DNA of 64,000 nt from Gambelia wislizenii (Eukaryota > Chordata > Lepidosauria > Squamata > Crotaphytidae), in contig JAUMIR010000015.1 in assembly GCA_030847615.1 (NCBI GenBank), positions 7,767,501 through 7,831,500 of the forward strand. The letters are read 5' to 3'. The notes under the pieces are model-generated. The model had not been told where the DNA came from and ran no database searches. It saw only the letters and a list, made by a program, of their open reading frames with translations. Both the position numbers and the translations under genes were made by a program. How positions within the stretch are numbered: position 1 is the first letter of the stretch; each line of letters begins with the position of its first letter. Below are positions 10,876 to 21,598 of this stretch, piece by piece.

Positions 10876-11328
10876 TGTCAGGGGATAATGGGACAATCAA
10901 TCCCTAGATGAAGCCAAAAACTGTCTCAGCAGACTCGGTAGCAACCCTTTCCCAAGAATATTCACACACATAATGTTTGGCGTCCAGAAAACAGGAGGTG
11001 CTTTTAATCTTTGGTAGTTTCACTATGTAAACGCAACGTGCTACGCCAGGCATCTCAGGATCATAGGAAGAGAATGAACACTGATCTGGCATTCTTTTAT
11101 ACACACCAGTACGGCATTGGCTTAACCAAGCACATGGTTATTTTGCATCAGATTTCTACCTGCATGGCTTTGTACTGTAGTAACCCTCTTCTGGTGTAAT
11201 CCTTCTCATGCAACTGTAGCATGATTAGCATGACTGGGAGTTCATGGAGTCAGTCATCATGATTCAGCATGATTTCTTCAGTTGTTTGGCCATTTTAAAT
11301 CTCAGGGTTCAGTAAACAATTCCTGACA
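10876..11328 (-). repeat. 5' LTR of old copia (453 bp)
   Basis: Minus-strand ends are TGTCAGGAATTG...CCCCTGACA. A TATAAAAG box (minus strand) lies around 11094-11101. A closely similar LTR of about 451 bp at 60411-60861 is its 3' partner. The LTR 3' terminus (CCCATTATCCCCTGACA) resembles that of the young copia (CCCATCATCCCTGACA). Confidence 0.88.
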
Positions 11329-11440
11329 CCCAAATGCCCTGAAACACCTTCTGGGGGTACAGGAGATGATGTTCACTGCCTTTTGAAACCCTGGGCCATT
11401 TTAGGCTTAAGAGAGGCCCTCTTTATCAACAGGAAATGAT
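11329..11440. repeat. Unclassified repeat family, segment right of old copia
   Basis: This sequence is nearly collinear with 15770-15880 (TGAAACACCTTCTGGG, CCCTGGGCCATTTTAGGCT, TTTATCAACAGGAA). It is the right flank of the site where the old copia inserted; the left flank is at 60409. It is broken again at 11440 by the L2-like insertion and continues at 14199. Confidence 0.75.
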
Positions 11441-14198
11441 GTAGTCTAACATCCACCTTCTTGTCTAATAGACTCCCTATCCGAGCTAACACAACTGGTC
11501 TCAGAGCTGCTCTTAGAGTCACCCAGACTTTTAGTCCTGGGTGACTTCAACATCCGATTTGAGACAAATTTAACAGGTGCGGCTCATCAGTTCATGGATT
11601 CCATGACAGACATGGGCCTATCCCAACTGGTTCCTGGGCCAACACACTGTGTGTGTCACACTCTCGATACAGTCATCAGTACGGAGCAGGCATATCTGTG
11701 GGCGGAGTTAGGGAGTACCACTACACTGTCATGGACTGATCATTGTCTGGTTATAGTCAGACTTAGAGCAAACGTCCACCCCACTAGGGGTGGAGGACCT
11801 ATTAGAATCATCTGCTCTCGGGGGCTAATGGGGCCAATAGGTCTTCATAAGGCCTTGGAGAGTTCCTTGGCTGGTAATGCTGGTGATTCTGTTGAAGCTC
11901 TGGTTGATACTTGGAACAACAATCTCACCAGGGCCATCGACACAATTGCTCCTAAGCGTCCTTTCCAATCCGCTCCAAATAAACAACCATGGTTCGCAAA
12001 GGAACTTAGGAAGATGAAGCGGGGTGGACAATGACTAGAGTGCACCTGGAGAGGAAAATTGATTCTTATCTGACAAGACTCATCATAGGAATTTTCTTTA
12101 TTCCTATTGAGAGGCAATATGTGCAGTGCAGAGAACTTTCTACCCTGCACGTATTGCCTCTGCAGAGTCCCATCCATCAGAGCTGTTTAGGGTGGTAAGG
12201 GAGCTCACACAGGCTCCACCTGTACAGAACCCTCTACTTAACCCGACAGAAGCCTGCTGTGATGTGTTTAATAACTAGTTTGCAGATAAACTCTCTCAAA
12301 TAACAGCCGACTTGGACACTGGGTTTATCATAGAGTTGACTGATGAGGTGTCCAAGAAACCCATTTCTGAGATTAGACTGGATCAGTTTGAGCCGGTGAG
12401 TACCGATGACATGGACAAGATCCTTGGAAAAATGAGGAAGACAACGTGCCCTCTTGATCTTTGCCCATCATGGCTGGTTGTCCAGGGGGTGATGCATTGA
12501 TGGCCTTTATCAAGGAGACCATCAAGGCATCCCTTAGGGAAGGAATTATGCCATCTTGTTTAAAGGAAGCAGTTATGAGACCGCTCCTAAAGAAACCTTC
12601 CCTGGACCCCCTGGACTTGGAAAATTATAAACCGGTTTCCCATCTGACATTTTTGAGCCAGGTGATTGAGCTGGCCGTGGCTTCTCAACTCCAAGTGATC
12701 TTGGATGAAACCGATTTTCTAGATCCATTTAAAACTGGCTTCAGACTGGGATTTGGGGTGGAGACTGCCATGGTTGCTCTGGTAGATGACTTTCGCCAAA
12801 ACATCAACAGGGAAAGTGTGACCCAGTTGGTGCTTCTGGATCCCTCAGCGGCTTTTGATATGATAGATCATGGCTTCCTCTTGCAACGCCTGGAAGAGTT
12901 GGGGATTGGAGTCACTGCACTCCAGTGGTTCCATTCCTTCGTCTCAGGCAGATTCCAGAGGGTGATGCTCGGGGACAGTTACTCATCAAACACAGAGCTT
13001 AATTGTGGTGTCCCTCAGGGCACCATCCTGTCCCCGATGCTTTTTAATGTCTATATGAAGCCAATGGGAGTAATCCTCCAGAGACATGGGGCGGGGTATT
13101 ATCAGTATGCTGATGACACCCAAATATATTTCTACATGTCTCGGTCATCAGCCATGATGACAGATGGTATTTCTCCACTCAGTCACTGTCTTCTACTGGT
13201 GACATAGGAAAAATCGACTCAAACTGAATCCAGAGAAAACAGAGGTGCATACAGTGGGGGCCCCTAAACCTAGTATTGGATTTCAACCACCAGTCCTGGG
13301 CGGAGTCACATTCTCTGCTAAGGACTGTGTTCACTTTTTGGGGGTGCACCTAGACTCATCTCCTCACATGACTGCTCAGGTGAATGCGACAGTCAGGAGC
13401 GCCTGTTATCAGCTTCAGCAGATACGCCAACTGTGCCCTTACCTTGAGACAAAGGAACTAGAAACTTTAGTGCATGAACTGGTAACCTCACAACTTGATT
13501 TCTGCAATGCTCTCTACATGGGGCTACCCTTATATCTAGTTCAGAAACTACAACTTGTGCAATATATGGCAGCCACGATAGTACTGGCTGCCTATCAGTT
13601 TCCGAGCACAGTGTAAGTTGTTGGTTATGAGCTATAAAGCCCTACATGGTCTAGTCCAACCTACCTTAGGGATAGCCTCCTCCCATATAATACCCCCCAC
13701 ACCCTTAGATCTTTTGGGAGGGGTTTATTGCACCTAATGAGATCTAGATTAACATCAACCTCCGAACTTTTTTTTTTTTTTTGGCTCTGCTCCAAGTCTA
13801 TGGAACGCCCTGCCATAGGAGATCCCTCAAGGAACTAGCTTAGAAAATTTCAAAAAAGCCATAAAAAATGGATCTCTTCTGGAAGCCTTTCCTGAATAGA
13901 AGAAACCATTTTAATGGATGCTTCTCCCTCTTATTATGTTTTTATGTTTATGTTTTTATGTTTTGCTTCTGTACTTTTAAAATTTTAGGGTAGTTATTTT
14001 ATGACACTAGTGAATTTTCCAGTTATATTAAATATATGCACTATTATATGTAATTTTCAGAGGGGTAAATTGTTGCAAGTTATTACTATTGTTATCGGTT
14101 TATTTTTACATCCAATTGTTGTGAGCCACCTTGACTGCCTAATAGGCAAAAGGTGGGGTACAAAAATAAAGTTGTTATTATTATTATTATAATTATTA
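11441..14198 (+). mobile_element. L2-like non-LTR retrotransposon, 5'-truncated, degenerate
   Basis: The 5' part encodes the end of an endonuclease (LLVLGDFNI near 11540). RT follows, with NYKPVSHLTFLSQVIE, VLLDPSAAFDMIDHG, CGVPQGTILSPMLFN and YADDTQIYF (12461-13207). The ORF2 end is at 13245-13616 in another frame. The 3' end is typical of reptile L2-like LINEs: GAGCCACCTTGACTGCCTAATAGG, then an ATAAAG(TTATTA)n tail at 14165-14198. Frameshifts and stops disable it. It interrupts the flanking repeat family at ATGTAGT/TAGTGG, suggesting a short TAGT duplication. The clade name is by motif only; Rex/CR1-related elements look similar. Confidence 0.8.
11594..13616 (+). pseudogene. L2-like ORF2 remnant
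   Basis: The frame is broken between 12034 and 12312, near 12460 and near 13210. The catalytic YADD motif survives, but the protein is split into at least four frames. LVLLDPSAAFDMIDHG aligns with the usual LVLLDLSAAFDTVDH of L2 and Rex-type RTs. Confidence 0.8.
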
Positions 14199-14530
14199 TT
14201 TAGTGGTTGCGGCCTAATATTTTTTAAAGCCTTTCTAGAGCATAAAATGACCCAGGCCTGCCTGAAAAAGGTGGTTAAAATGCCCCCATGACACCTAGAA
14301 GCCATTTGGGAGGCCCTGGTCACACTTTCTTCAACCTTTAGATTCATCAAGGTACTTCTTATGTTCAAAGTGGATTTCTCCTCCTGCCCCCAATGAGGGC
14401 TATTTTCAGATGGATGCCTGAAGCAGTCAAGAAGAAGCCAAAGGAATTTCAAGAAAACATGTGACATTTGTTGGGAAGGATCTGCCTATCCCTAGATGCA
14501 ATCCATAATAGTTTTGTTTCCCCAATTATC
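14199..14530. repeat. Unclassified repeat family, segment right of L2
   Basis: Collinear with 15880-16215 (ACCCAGGCCTGCCTG, AAAATGCCCCCAT, CTCCTGCCCCCAATGAGGGCT, AACATGTGACATT, CCCAATTATCTTTCATGG). It resumes the family interrupted at 11440. No ORF can be supported. Confidence 0.75.
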
Positions 14531-14579
14531 TTTCATGGGGTCTACTCTAATACCCAGAACCCATGGATGGGCATGACAC

Positions 14580-15275
14580 CTGCGATGGCTCACAGAAGAT
14601 CTCTCCCTCTCTCTCTGACTTTTCTTCACAAATGAAGATTCAGGAAGGACTCATCCTGCGCTTTCTGCAAGCGCGCTGATGACTAAAAAGGCCAATCTGC
14701 GATAAACAAGTCCGGTAGCAGAAAGCACAGGAGAAGGTCTCCTTGGGTGATCTTTCTGGGTTGGGATCCTTTCTGCATTGTCGTTTCTCTTCAAGATTTG
14801 TTCGGCATGAGTTCCCAAATAAGGCTGCAGCATTGTGGATACTGCATCTCCATGACTATTGATGGGAGGCCAGGACAGACCATTGTTGGTGATCAATTTG
14901 GCCAAGCCTGAGATGTTGTTTCAGGGAGTCCTTGTATTGCTTTTTAGGAGTGCCCCTCTTACGGTGACCCATGGCGAGTTCACGGTAGAGTACTATTTTT
15001 GGGAGGAGATGGTCCTACATCCTAGAAATGTGCCCTGCCCGGCGCAGCTATGTTCTGAGTATCATGGCCTCAATGCTGGTGATCCCTGCTTGCTCAAGGA
15101 CAGCAATATTCGTCACATAGTCAGTCGAGTGTATATTTAGGATTGTGTGTTTATAGCACTGATGAAAGCATGTGAGGAATCATAAGTGGTGGCGATTGGT
15201 GACCCATGTTTCAGACTCATAAAGGAGAATAGACAATACAATGGCTCTATACACACTTAATTTTTGGGCTTCGCC
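14580..15275 (-). mobile_element. Non-LTR retrotransposon ORF2 C-terminal remnant (clade uncertain)
   Basis: The minus strand reads LYESETWVT near 15215 and ends in a Cys/His finger-like tail (CAFC-x9-H region, about 14660-14710), a C-terminal arrangement found in several LINE clades. The segment 14650-14905 is an inverted homologue of 17986-18231, and a 70-bp piece recurs at 30430-30500. The reading frame is broken. I cannot name the clade safely. Confidence 0.6.
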
Positions 15276-15282
15276 TCAGGTG

Positions 15283-16225
15283 TTAATTAGCCCGAAACTG
15301 AGCCATGTCTGCTTTATACGTCATAACCAGAAATTTGAGTTGTGACTGGAAACTAATGCACAGCCAAATGAGGTGTTTCAACAGGGGAATGGTATGGTCT
15401 CTGTAAGCTGTCTCAGTTAACAGTCTGCCACAAGAGACAGTGGAGGTTGGGAACACAGCTTTAATAGGGGGTGAGTTAAATTCATGGATACAAAGGCCAT
15501 CGATGCCTACACAGGAGAAGGGCCACAGAGCACCTTCTTTACCAGAACGATTCATACCTCTGTAAGTAAGTAGAACAGGAACAAAAGATGAAGGTTGTAA
15601 TTGCACTCAGGTCCTGCCTTTGGGACTCTGTTTGGTCTCTCTGTGAACAGAATATTGGATTAAATGGGCTCTAGATCAGAGGTGAGCAACTGTCGGAGGG
15701 CAGGGAATGGCATTAGCCCCACCTTGGAGTACCACACCCCAACTGTACACACCCACCCAAATAATGCTCCCAAATGCCTTGAAACACCTTCTGGGCATAC
15801 AGGAGATTATGTTTATTGCCTTTTGGAACCCTGGGCCATTTTAGGCTCAAGAGAGACCCTGTTTATCAACAGGAAGCGATGTAGTGGTCACTTCAGAATT
15901 TTTTTGAAAGCCTCTCCACAGCCTAAAATTGCCCAGGCCTGCCTGCACAAGGTGGTGAAAATGCCCCCATACCACCTAGAGGCCATTTGGAAGGCCCTGG
16001 TCACACTTTGCTCACCCTTCCTTTAGATCCATCAAGGTACTCCTTAGGTTGAAATTGGATTTCTCCTCCTGCCCCCAATGAGGGCTAGTTTCAGATGGAT
16101 GCCTGAAGCACTCAAGAAGAAGCCAAAGCAATTTCAAGAAAACATGTGACATTCGTTGGGAAGGATGTTCACATCCCTAGATGCAGTCCATAATAGTTTT
16201 GTTTTCCCAATTATCTTTCATGGAT
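15283..16225. repeat. Unclassified interspersed repeat, most continuous copy
   Basis: The 5' half (GCTTTATACGTCATAACCAG, GCCACAAGAGACAGTGGAGG, CAGGGAATGGCATTAGCCCC) matches 59580-60400. The 3' half matches 11329-11440 plus 14199-14530. It is uninterrupted at the positions where the other copy carries the solo LTR, the old copia and the L2. It therefore serves as the empty-site reference for all three. No coding capacity is seen. Confidence 0.7.
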
Positions 16226-16548
16226 GAGAAAAAAATGAGTTACCAAAATGTGCTCACATGGTATATCTGGAATGTTTATTAATGTCCTTATCTGATTCCC
16301 AACAACAGAGCACATGCTCTTAGTGCTCTGAAGTTAAATGGAGTAACAGACTTCTTGCTAAGTTGGCTTGTTCCTGACAAGCTACTCTAAAGAAAACAAG
16401 ATCAAATCCAAGATAAAGAGAACAAAAGCTGTAATTGAAACCAAGTTCTACCTAAATCCTATATGTCTGAAGAAATCAAAGCAGCACGTGATTTGTCAGT
16501 ATCCCTTTTGGATGAATTTAAAATAGTGATGAAGCTTGTTTTGTGCCA
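16226..16548. other. Intergenic, nothing recognised
   Basis: A moderately AT-rich stretch without a recognisable repeat or supportable ORF. Confidence 0.5.
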
Positions 16549-16606
16549 TATATCTATATCTATCTATATCTATATCTATATCTATATCTATATCTATATC
16601 TATATA
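16549..16606. repeat. (TATATC)n microsatellite
   Basis: About nine near-perfect TATATC/TATC units. The Ile-Tyr-Leu-rich ORFs across it are artefacts. Confidence 0.95.
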
Positions 16607-16689
16607 ATTCTGTTGGGAATGTTGCCATTTTCAATGTACTTATTGGCTGCTTAGACACTCTTTGGCTTGCCAATCAGCTCTCAGCAGCA

Positions 16690-17330
16690 GGGGATTACAT
16701 CATCACTCCGCCTATGCTGCTGCCAAATGGCTGCATTGCCGCAGCCTTCCTGGGCATAAGGGGGGGAGGTCAGGGCCCCGACGCCGAGCTGCAGACTTCG
16801 TGGGCTGAACGGGTAAGAGGTCAGAGTCCCACTGCTGCAGCTGCTGAACTTCAGCTTTCCTAGGCTGAACGGGGAGGAGGTCAGGGCCCTGCTGCCCCTG
16901 AGTGAACTTGGCAGCAGAAGTGGGAATGGTGGTGGTGGTGGGGCAGTTCACTCACCAGTGGCAGGGCCCTGATGTCCCCCCCCCATTCAGCATGGCAAGC
17001 TGCTGCTGCTCTGAGAGAGACCACACACTCAGTGGTGCTGGTGGTAGGAATGGCAGCAGTGGTGGGACACTGCTGCTGCTACTCCAACTATTTGTACCCG
17101 TTTTAACACACATCGGTAGTGCATTGAGGATGAGTAGATCTGTCGATCTCCTTGGTGCTACTGCTGCCATTTGATTGCAGACACACAAAGTCAACTGCCA
17201 GCAGCGGTGGGGGATCTGGTGGTAGCAGGGGGAAGCCACTTCTGCCGCTCCAACAGGACCCGTGCAGTCAATTCGCAGCGGTGGCAGTGGCAGAAGGGAC
17301 AGGTCAACAGAACAACTCACTCTCAACGCA
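16690..17330. repeat. GC-rich block with imperfect ~55-60-bp tandem units
   Basis: Between 16745 and 16905 three related units are visible, each with a CTTCCTGGGC- or CTTTCCTAGGC-like start, a G-rich core GAGGTCAGGGCCC and a CTGCTG end. Downstream are CAG/CTG- and GGTGGT-rich stretches. GC content is far above the neighbours. The ORFs on both strands are low-complexity and unsupported. Confidence 0.55.
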
Positions 17331-17420
17331 TCACTGATGTATGATATTTTGGGTCCAGTTAATTTTTAGAAATATAATTATAGGACCAGATGGATTGTGT
17401 CTTTTTGATCTATCACTTTG

Positions 17421-17460
17421 CCCTCTCTCTCTCTCTCTCTTGTTCTCTCTCTCTCTCTCC
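17421..17460. repeat. (CT)n microsatellite
   Basis: Two CT runs separated by TGTT. Simple repeat. Confidence 0.95.
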
Positions 17461-17704
17461 TTAATTTCAGGAAATGCAAATATATTATTTCTGATTAGAT
17501 AAATTTTGTACACATTTTAGAAACTGCAAAACAAAAAGTGTTTGAATGTCTCTGTTTCACACCAGACTTGTGGGCTTAGAGAATTCTTGACAAGCCATCA
17601 CAATATGTCAGTGGAACAATTTGTTAACATGAGTATCATGAGTAAAGAATATGAAGGGTGCCTCTTTCCCTTCCCCACTTCATAAAGATGTTTGACATGG
17701 ATGA

Positions 17705-18466
17705 TAGGAGGTATGGAGAAGGAAACATAGGAGGAAAGGGTGAAGGTGTTGGGCTTGTCTAGTCTGGTGAAGAGAAGACAGAGGGGTGCCATGATCGTGC
17801 TTTAAATACCTCAAGCTCTGTCACAGAGAGGAGGGGGAAAGCCTGGTTTCTGCTGCCTCAGATGGTAGGACCTGTTCTAATGGTTTGAAGTTACAGGAGG
17901 GTAGCATTTGATTGAACATTAGAAGAAACCTCTTGACAGAGCTGTTCAAAAATGAAACCAATGGCCTAGATAGGGCTCGGCCAAATTGATCACCAATAGT
18001 GGTCCGTCCTGGCCTCACATCGGGAGGCATGGAGACGCACTATCCACAATGCTGCAGCCTTATTTGAGAACTCACGCCAAACAAGTCTTGAAGGGAAACG
18101 ACAACGCAGAAAGAATCAGAAGCCAAAAACATCACCCAAGGAGACCTTCTGCTGTGCTTTCTGCAACCGGACTTGTTTATCTCGGAATGGACTTTTTAGT
18201 CATCAGTGTGCTTGCAGAAAGTGCGGGATGAGTCCTTCCTGAATCTTTGTTTGCAAAGAAAAGCCAGAGAGAGAGAAGAATTAGAAGAATTAGAAAAACA
18301 GCTCTTGACAGTTAGAGCTGCTTAACAATGAAACCAATAGCTTAGATAAGTGTTGGCGTCTCCTTGTCTGGATGACTTCAAAAAGAGGTTGAACAGTTCC
18401 ATGCTGAGGATGCTTTAGCTGGAGCAGAGGGTTGGATTGGATGGCCTTCTATGATTCTACAAAGGA
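17705..18466 (+). mobile_element. Old, diverged CR1 3' end, interrupted
   Basis: Translated pieces follow the young CR1 C-terminus (GAMIVLKYLK-like, then SNGLKLQE-like wording with stops), and the sequence ends GGTTGGATTGGATGGCCTTCTATGATTCTA. It is far more diverged than the other CR1 copies. It is split by a non-LTR tail at about 17976-18288. The phrase ATGAAACCAATGGCCTAGATA near 17953 recurs, altered, near 18328, so the flanks may overlap or belong to two fragments. Confidence 0.7.
17976..18288 (+). mobile_element. Non-LTR ORF2 tail with Cys/His finger, plus orientation
   Basis: An inverted homologue of 14650-14905. It includes a frame reading CCAFCNRTCLSRNGLFSHQ, a Cys/His finger-like C-terminus. 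It is embedded in the old CR1. Confidence 0.6.
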
Positions 18467-19020
18467 ATCTCAATGGTATTGCATACACATATCATCAATA
18501 TTCATTAGATATCTCAATGAATAAAATGGATGTGTTTCCCAGCTTTATGAGTGTTTTGTGGATTTTTTCATTAAAAAATAATCCTGCAACATCAATGTAA
18601 CTATTGATGTCAACTGAGCTCAGTCATTGTAGCTATATCTGATGCTCCAAATCTCCCCCCCCCAAAAAAAAGCCTACCTTTCCAGTGTGGTAACACCCTG
18701 ATCAAAGTGTTTCTGAGACATTGTGTGACATCTGTAGTGTCCCCCCCCAATTTGTTGCACATTTAGGGAACAGGCAGCTGGAGAGGTCCCAAGGTCCCCC
18801 GTGGCTGGGAGAGTTCTGCAGACACACTTCTCCAGTTCCCTAACACTAGGTTGGGGCACTGACAGGTTGAAAAGATGGGGTTTGGGGGGGTTTACATTTG
18901 GTCATTCATAACCATAAATGTGAATACACACCAGTTATGCAATGATAATTCCAGCATATGATCTCATAACTGCTGAACAGGATGCAAACCATATATACCA
19001 ACTTTCTGTGAAAAGGTAAC
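18467..19020. other. Intergenic, nothing recognised
   Basis: Contains C- and A-homopolymer runs (18654-18671) and G-runs near 18875-18890. No supportable ORF. Confidence 0.5.
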
Positions 19021-19140
19021 ATAAAGTCACCAAATCCCATCTAGTCTTGGAAGGTAAGCAGGATCAGCAATAGTTATTATTTGCATGGGAGACCACTACC
19101 AAATATCTGATGCTGTGGGCTCCATCTCAGAGGAAGCAAC

Positions 19141-19763
19141 TGTGATGAAAAGGCCGCTCTTTTAGCCAATCTCAGAGCATCAGGTGCCCAGCCAATAGGA
19201 AGGCAACTGGGCATGGCTATAAAAAGGCCTGACAGACAGTGCGAGGGGGTTAGTTTGTTTTGAGGTTTGACTGGAAAGAAAGAGTTACACCAAAGGGAGG
19301 GTGTGCTCTTAGAGTTTCTGAGGGAACTTTTCAGTCAGACGACCACAGAAGGGTCTTAAGGGTCCAAAGAGGGTCTGAATAGACTTGGAGAGTTTAGTAG
19401 GGAGAGGCTCAGAACAAGTCAAGTATATAAAGGGGATTTAGGACTTTGTTCCTGAGTTAGTAGTGCTGGTGTGTCAGGATTGATGTTATTATTTTAAAAG
19501 GAATCTGATGTAACTAAGCCTGAAGAAGATTAACAACTTTAATACTCAACTACAGTTTATTTGTTTTATATTTTTCAATAAACGTTTGTTAGGGTTTAAA
19601 GCAGCTTGGCCTTCGTTTAATGTAAATCATGCTACCTGATATCAGGGACACAAAGGGCTGTCCCAATAAAAAGTGGTTGGTGCTTCACACATTCTTTTGG
19701 TGGCAGCGGTGGGATAGGGTTAGGAAAGGCCCCTATGCCTCTAGGAAGGAGCCTGGCACCACA
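19141..19763 (+). mobile_element. LTR retroelement remnant (623 bp) with tRNA-Leu primer site
   Basis: Bounded by TG...CA and a perfect 5-bp target duplication GCAAC (19136-19140 and 19764-19768) in the SINE. LTR-type signals are in order: two CCAAT-like boxes (about 19170 and 19192), a TATA box CTATAAAAAGG near 19220, and AATAAA near 19577. A primer site follows at 19698-19715. Only about 48 bp follow the primer site before the right end, so it is neither a clean solo LTR nor a full element. It is probably an internally deleted copy or a TRIM-like non-autonomous form. No coding capacity. Confidence 0.75.
19698..19715 (+). other. Primer-binding site, tRNA-Leu
   Basis: TGGTGGCAGCGGTGGGAT is complementary to the 3' end plus CCA of vertebrate tRNA-Leu (ATCCCACCGCTGCCACCA). 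This is conventional 3'-end priming, unlike the half-tRNA sites of the copia elements here. Confidence 0.8.
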
Positions 19764-19911
19764 GCAACTGGCAAAAACTACCTCTGAGTATCCCTTGCCT
19801 AAGAAAACCCAATGAAATTTACGGGGTTGCCATACGTTGACAGGTGACATAAAGGCACATACACGCACAAACAGACACACCTCTAATCAATTCATGCTAG
19901 AATGCTCCCCT

Positions 19912-20130
19912 ATGACCCAAGGTGGTGTAGTTCTTTGAGTTTTGTACTATTTGAGAGATCAGGAATCAAATCCCACTCAGCTATGGAAACCCACTTAGGC
20001 AAGTCTGTTTCAGCCTCAGATGATAGCTATGGTAAAGACCCCTCTGCAAACATTTTGGCAGGAAAACCCTCAAATGGACTTGTCCTCTGGTCTCCATATG
20101 TTTGAAATACCTGAAGGCACACATCAGCAA
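19912..20130 (+). mobile_element. tRNA-derived SINE with 13-bp TSD
   Basis: Degenerate Pol III boxes are visible (TGGTGTAGTTCTTTGAG as box A, CAGGAATCAAATCCC as box B). The body has CTATGGAAACCCACTTAGG and ends CCTGAAGGCACACATCAGC. It is flanked by the direct repeat AGAATGCTCCCCT at 19899-19911 and 20131-20143. The body wording (CCTCTG...AGGAAAACCC) resembles the body of the neighbouring 5S-derived SINE. Confidence 0.88.
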
Positions 20131-20143
20131 AGAATGCTCCCCT

Positions 20144-21107
20144 AATCAAAGTTGAGTATTTGATGTGGGAATCTTACCTACAGGGCTAAAGCACATTATG
20201 CAAATATTTTTTTTTTGTTTCCTTCTTTGTTCTTGCTTTCTGGCCTCATCAACAATTTTGGAAAGCAATGAAAATTTTCCTCCAACAGAAACCATCAACT
20301 GCCAAAGGAAGTTGGAGACATCAAAGTGCATGAATTATCCCTACCACAAAGTACTTAAATGCTGCTGACTCTATCATCTACTTATGGAATATTATACTTA
20401 GGGAAGGCAAAAATCTGCAAGTGCTGCTTTTTCCCAAATTGAGACTTCTTAAATATCTTGCTGTAGACAATAATTTCATATCCAATACACATCTTCATTT
20501 GGGATAAAAAAATTACTGAAGCAAAGTCTAATGTTCCCACATGGAGGCAACTGCCCGTACCATTTTGGCCATGAGCAGTCATGTTGGATGATGATGATGA
20601 AGATGAAAATGATGATGATATTCATTGGTAGCACACCATTTTCCCAGCAGGGGTTTCATGGTAGCTTACAACTGTTTTAAAAAAACACAGCTAGAAATTA
20701 CCTCATGCAAAAGTATGACATGCTATAGCTATCAATAAAATGAAAATCAATTAAAAATATAGCCCGGCATCCTGTGCAGCAGTTAGAATGTCAGAACGTA
20801 TGCTCACAGCTTGATTTCGTATTCACATTTTCTGTTGGGAAGCCATTGTCATAAATGCAAATGCCCCAAAACCCACTTTAAAATCCAGCCAGGTGTATGA
20901 AGGGACAGAGTTTTGTGGCACTGGGAAGGTAGGCACTGAAGGATGATGTGTTCAGCACACTCAAACAAGTTAGCCATGGTCCAATGAGGAATTTTATAGG
21001 ATCCCACAGGGGCCTGTACTTTTGCTCCTCAGAACACTACACCTGGTGCAGCTGCCTGAATTTTAAGGTGGGTTGGGGAGGTCAGATCCAGAGATGGAGC
21101 ATAGAGT
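20144..21107. other. Intergenic, no gene supported
   Basis: A small (GAT)n patch lies near 20587-20620. Otherwise there is no recognisable repeat and no convincing ORF. Confidence 0.5.
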
Positions 21108-21598
21108 AGAATCATAGAATCATAGAATTGCAGAGTTGGAAGAGACCACGAGGGCCATCCAGTCCAACCCCCTGCCATGCAGGAAATCACGATCAAAGCA
21201 TCCCCGACAGATGGCCATCCAGCCTCTGTTTAAAGACCTCCAAGGAAGGAGACCCCACCACGCTCCGAGGGAGTGTGTTCCACTGCCGAACAGCTCTTAC
21301 TGTCAAAAAGTTCCTCCTCATGTTGAGGTGGAATCTCTGTTCCTGGAGCTTGCACCCATTGCTCCGTGTTCCAGTCTCTGGAGCAGCAGAAAACAAGCCT
21401 GCTCCATCCTCAGCATGACATCCCTTCAAATACTTAAACAGGGCTATCATATCACCTCTTAACCGTCTTTTTTCCAGGCTAAACATACCCAGCTCCCTAA
21501 GTCTCTCCTCATAAGGCATCGTTTCCAGACCTTTCACCATTTTAGTTGCCCTTCTCTGGACACACTCCAATTTGTCAATATCCTTTCTGAATTGTGGT
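21108..21598 (-). mobile_element. CR1 LINE, 5'-truncated (copy B)
   Basis: The minus strand ends in the ATTCTATG-type tail at 21108. Its frame 21570-21193 reads [19 protein letters not shown] through [14 protein letters not shown] and ends CHLSGML-like. Open and close to the other young CR1 copies, but only the C-terminal part of ORF2 is present. Confidence 0.9.

Larger units (their letters stand above)
6265..11328 (-). mobile_element. Old degenerate Ty1/copia element, body and 5' LTR
   Basis: A second, diverged copia lineage on the minus strand. Read from high to low coordinates it has a 453-bp 5' LTR (10876-11328), a primer site (10860-10874), then gag and pol remains ending at 6265 in the RNase H region (frame reading VHYQNVSQLIQEG). 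Its 3' remainder, polypurine tract and 3' LTR are not here but at 60411-61100, because CR1 copy A/J interrupted the element and the locus is duplicated. The 5-bp flank after the 5' LTR is CCCAA (11329-11333). The flank of the 3' LTR at 60405-60409 is CCCTA, an imperfect target duplication. Confidence 0.88.
19025..19885 (+). mobile_element. 5S-rRNA-derived SINE, split by an LTR element
   Basis: The head (19025-19130) follows the 3' two-thirds of 5S rRNA: CTTGGAAGGTAAGCAGG, GCATGGGAGACCACTACC and TGATGCTGTGGGCT. The body resumes at 19764 (AACTGGCAAAAACTACCTCTG, CTTGCCTAAGAAAACCC, GGGGTTGCCATACGTTGACAG) and ends in a CA-rich tail. The middle, 19141-19763, is a later LTR insertion. Not a functional 5S gene. 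Confidence 0.88.

Noticed and set aside
16543..17337. Several ORFs on both strands in the GC-rich block
   Set aside because: Low-complexity translations of microsatellite and tandem sequence.
19025..19135. Possible 5S rRNA gene
   Set aside because: Diverged, lacks the 5' third of 5S rRNA, and is fused to a SINE body; same for 25772-25870.
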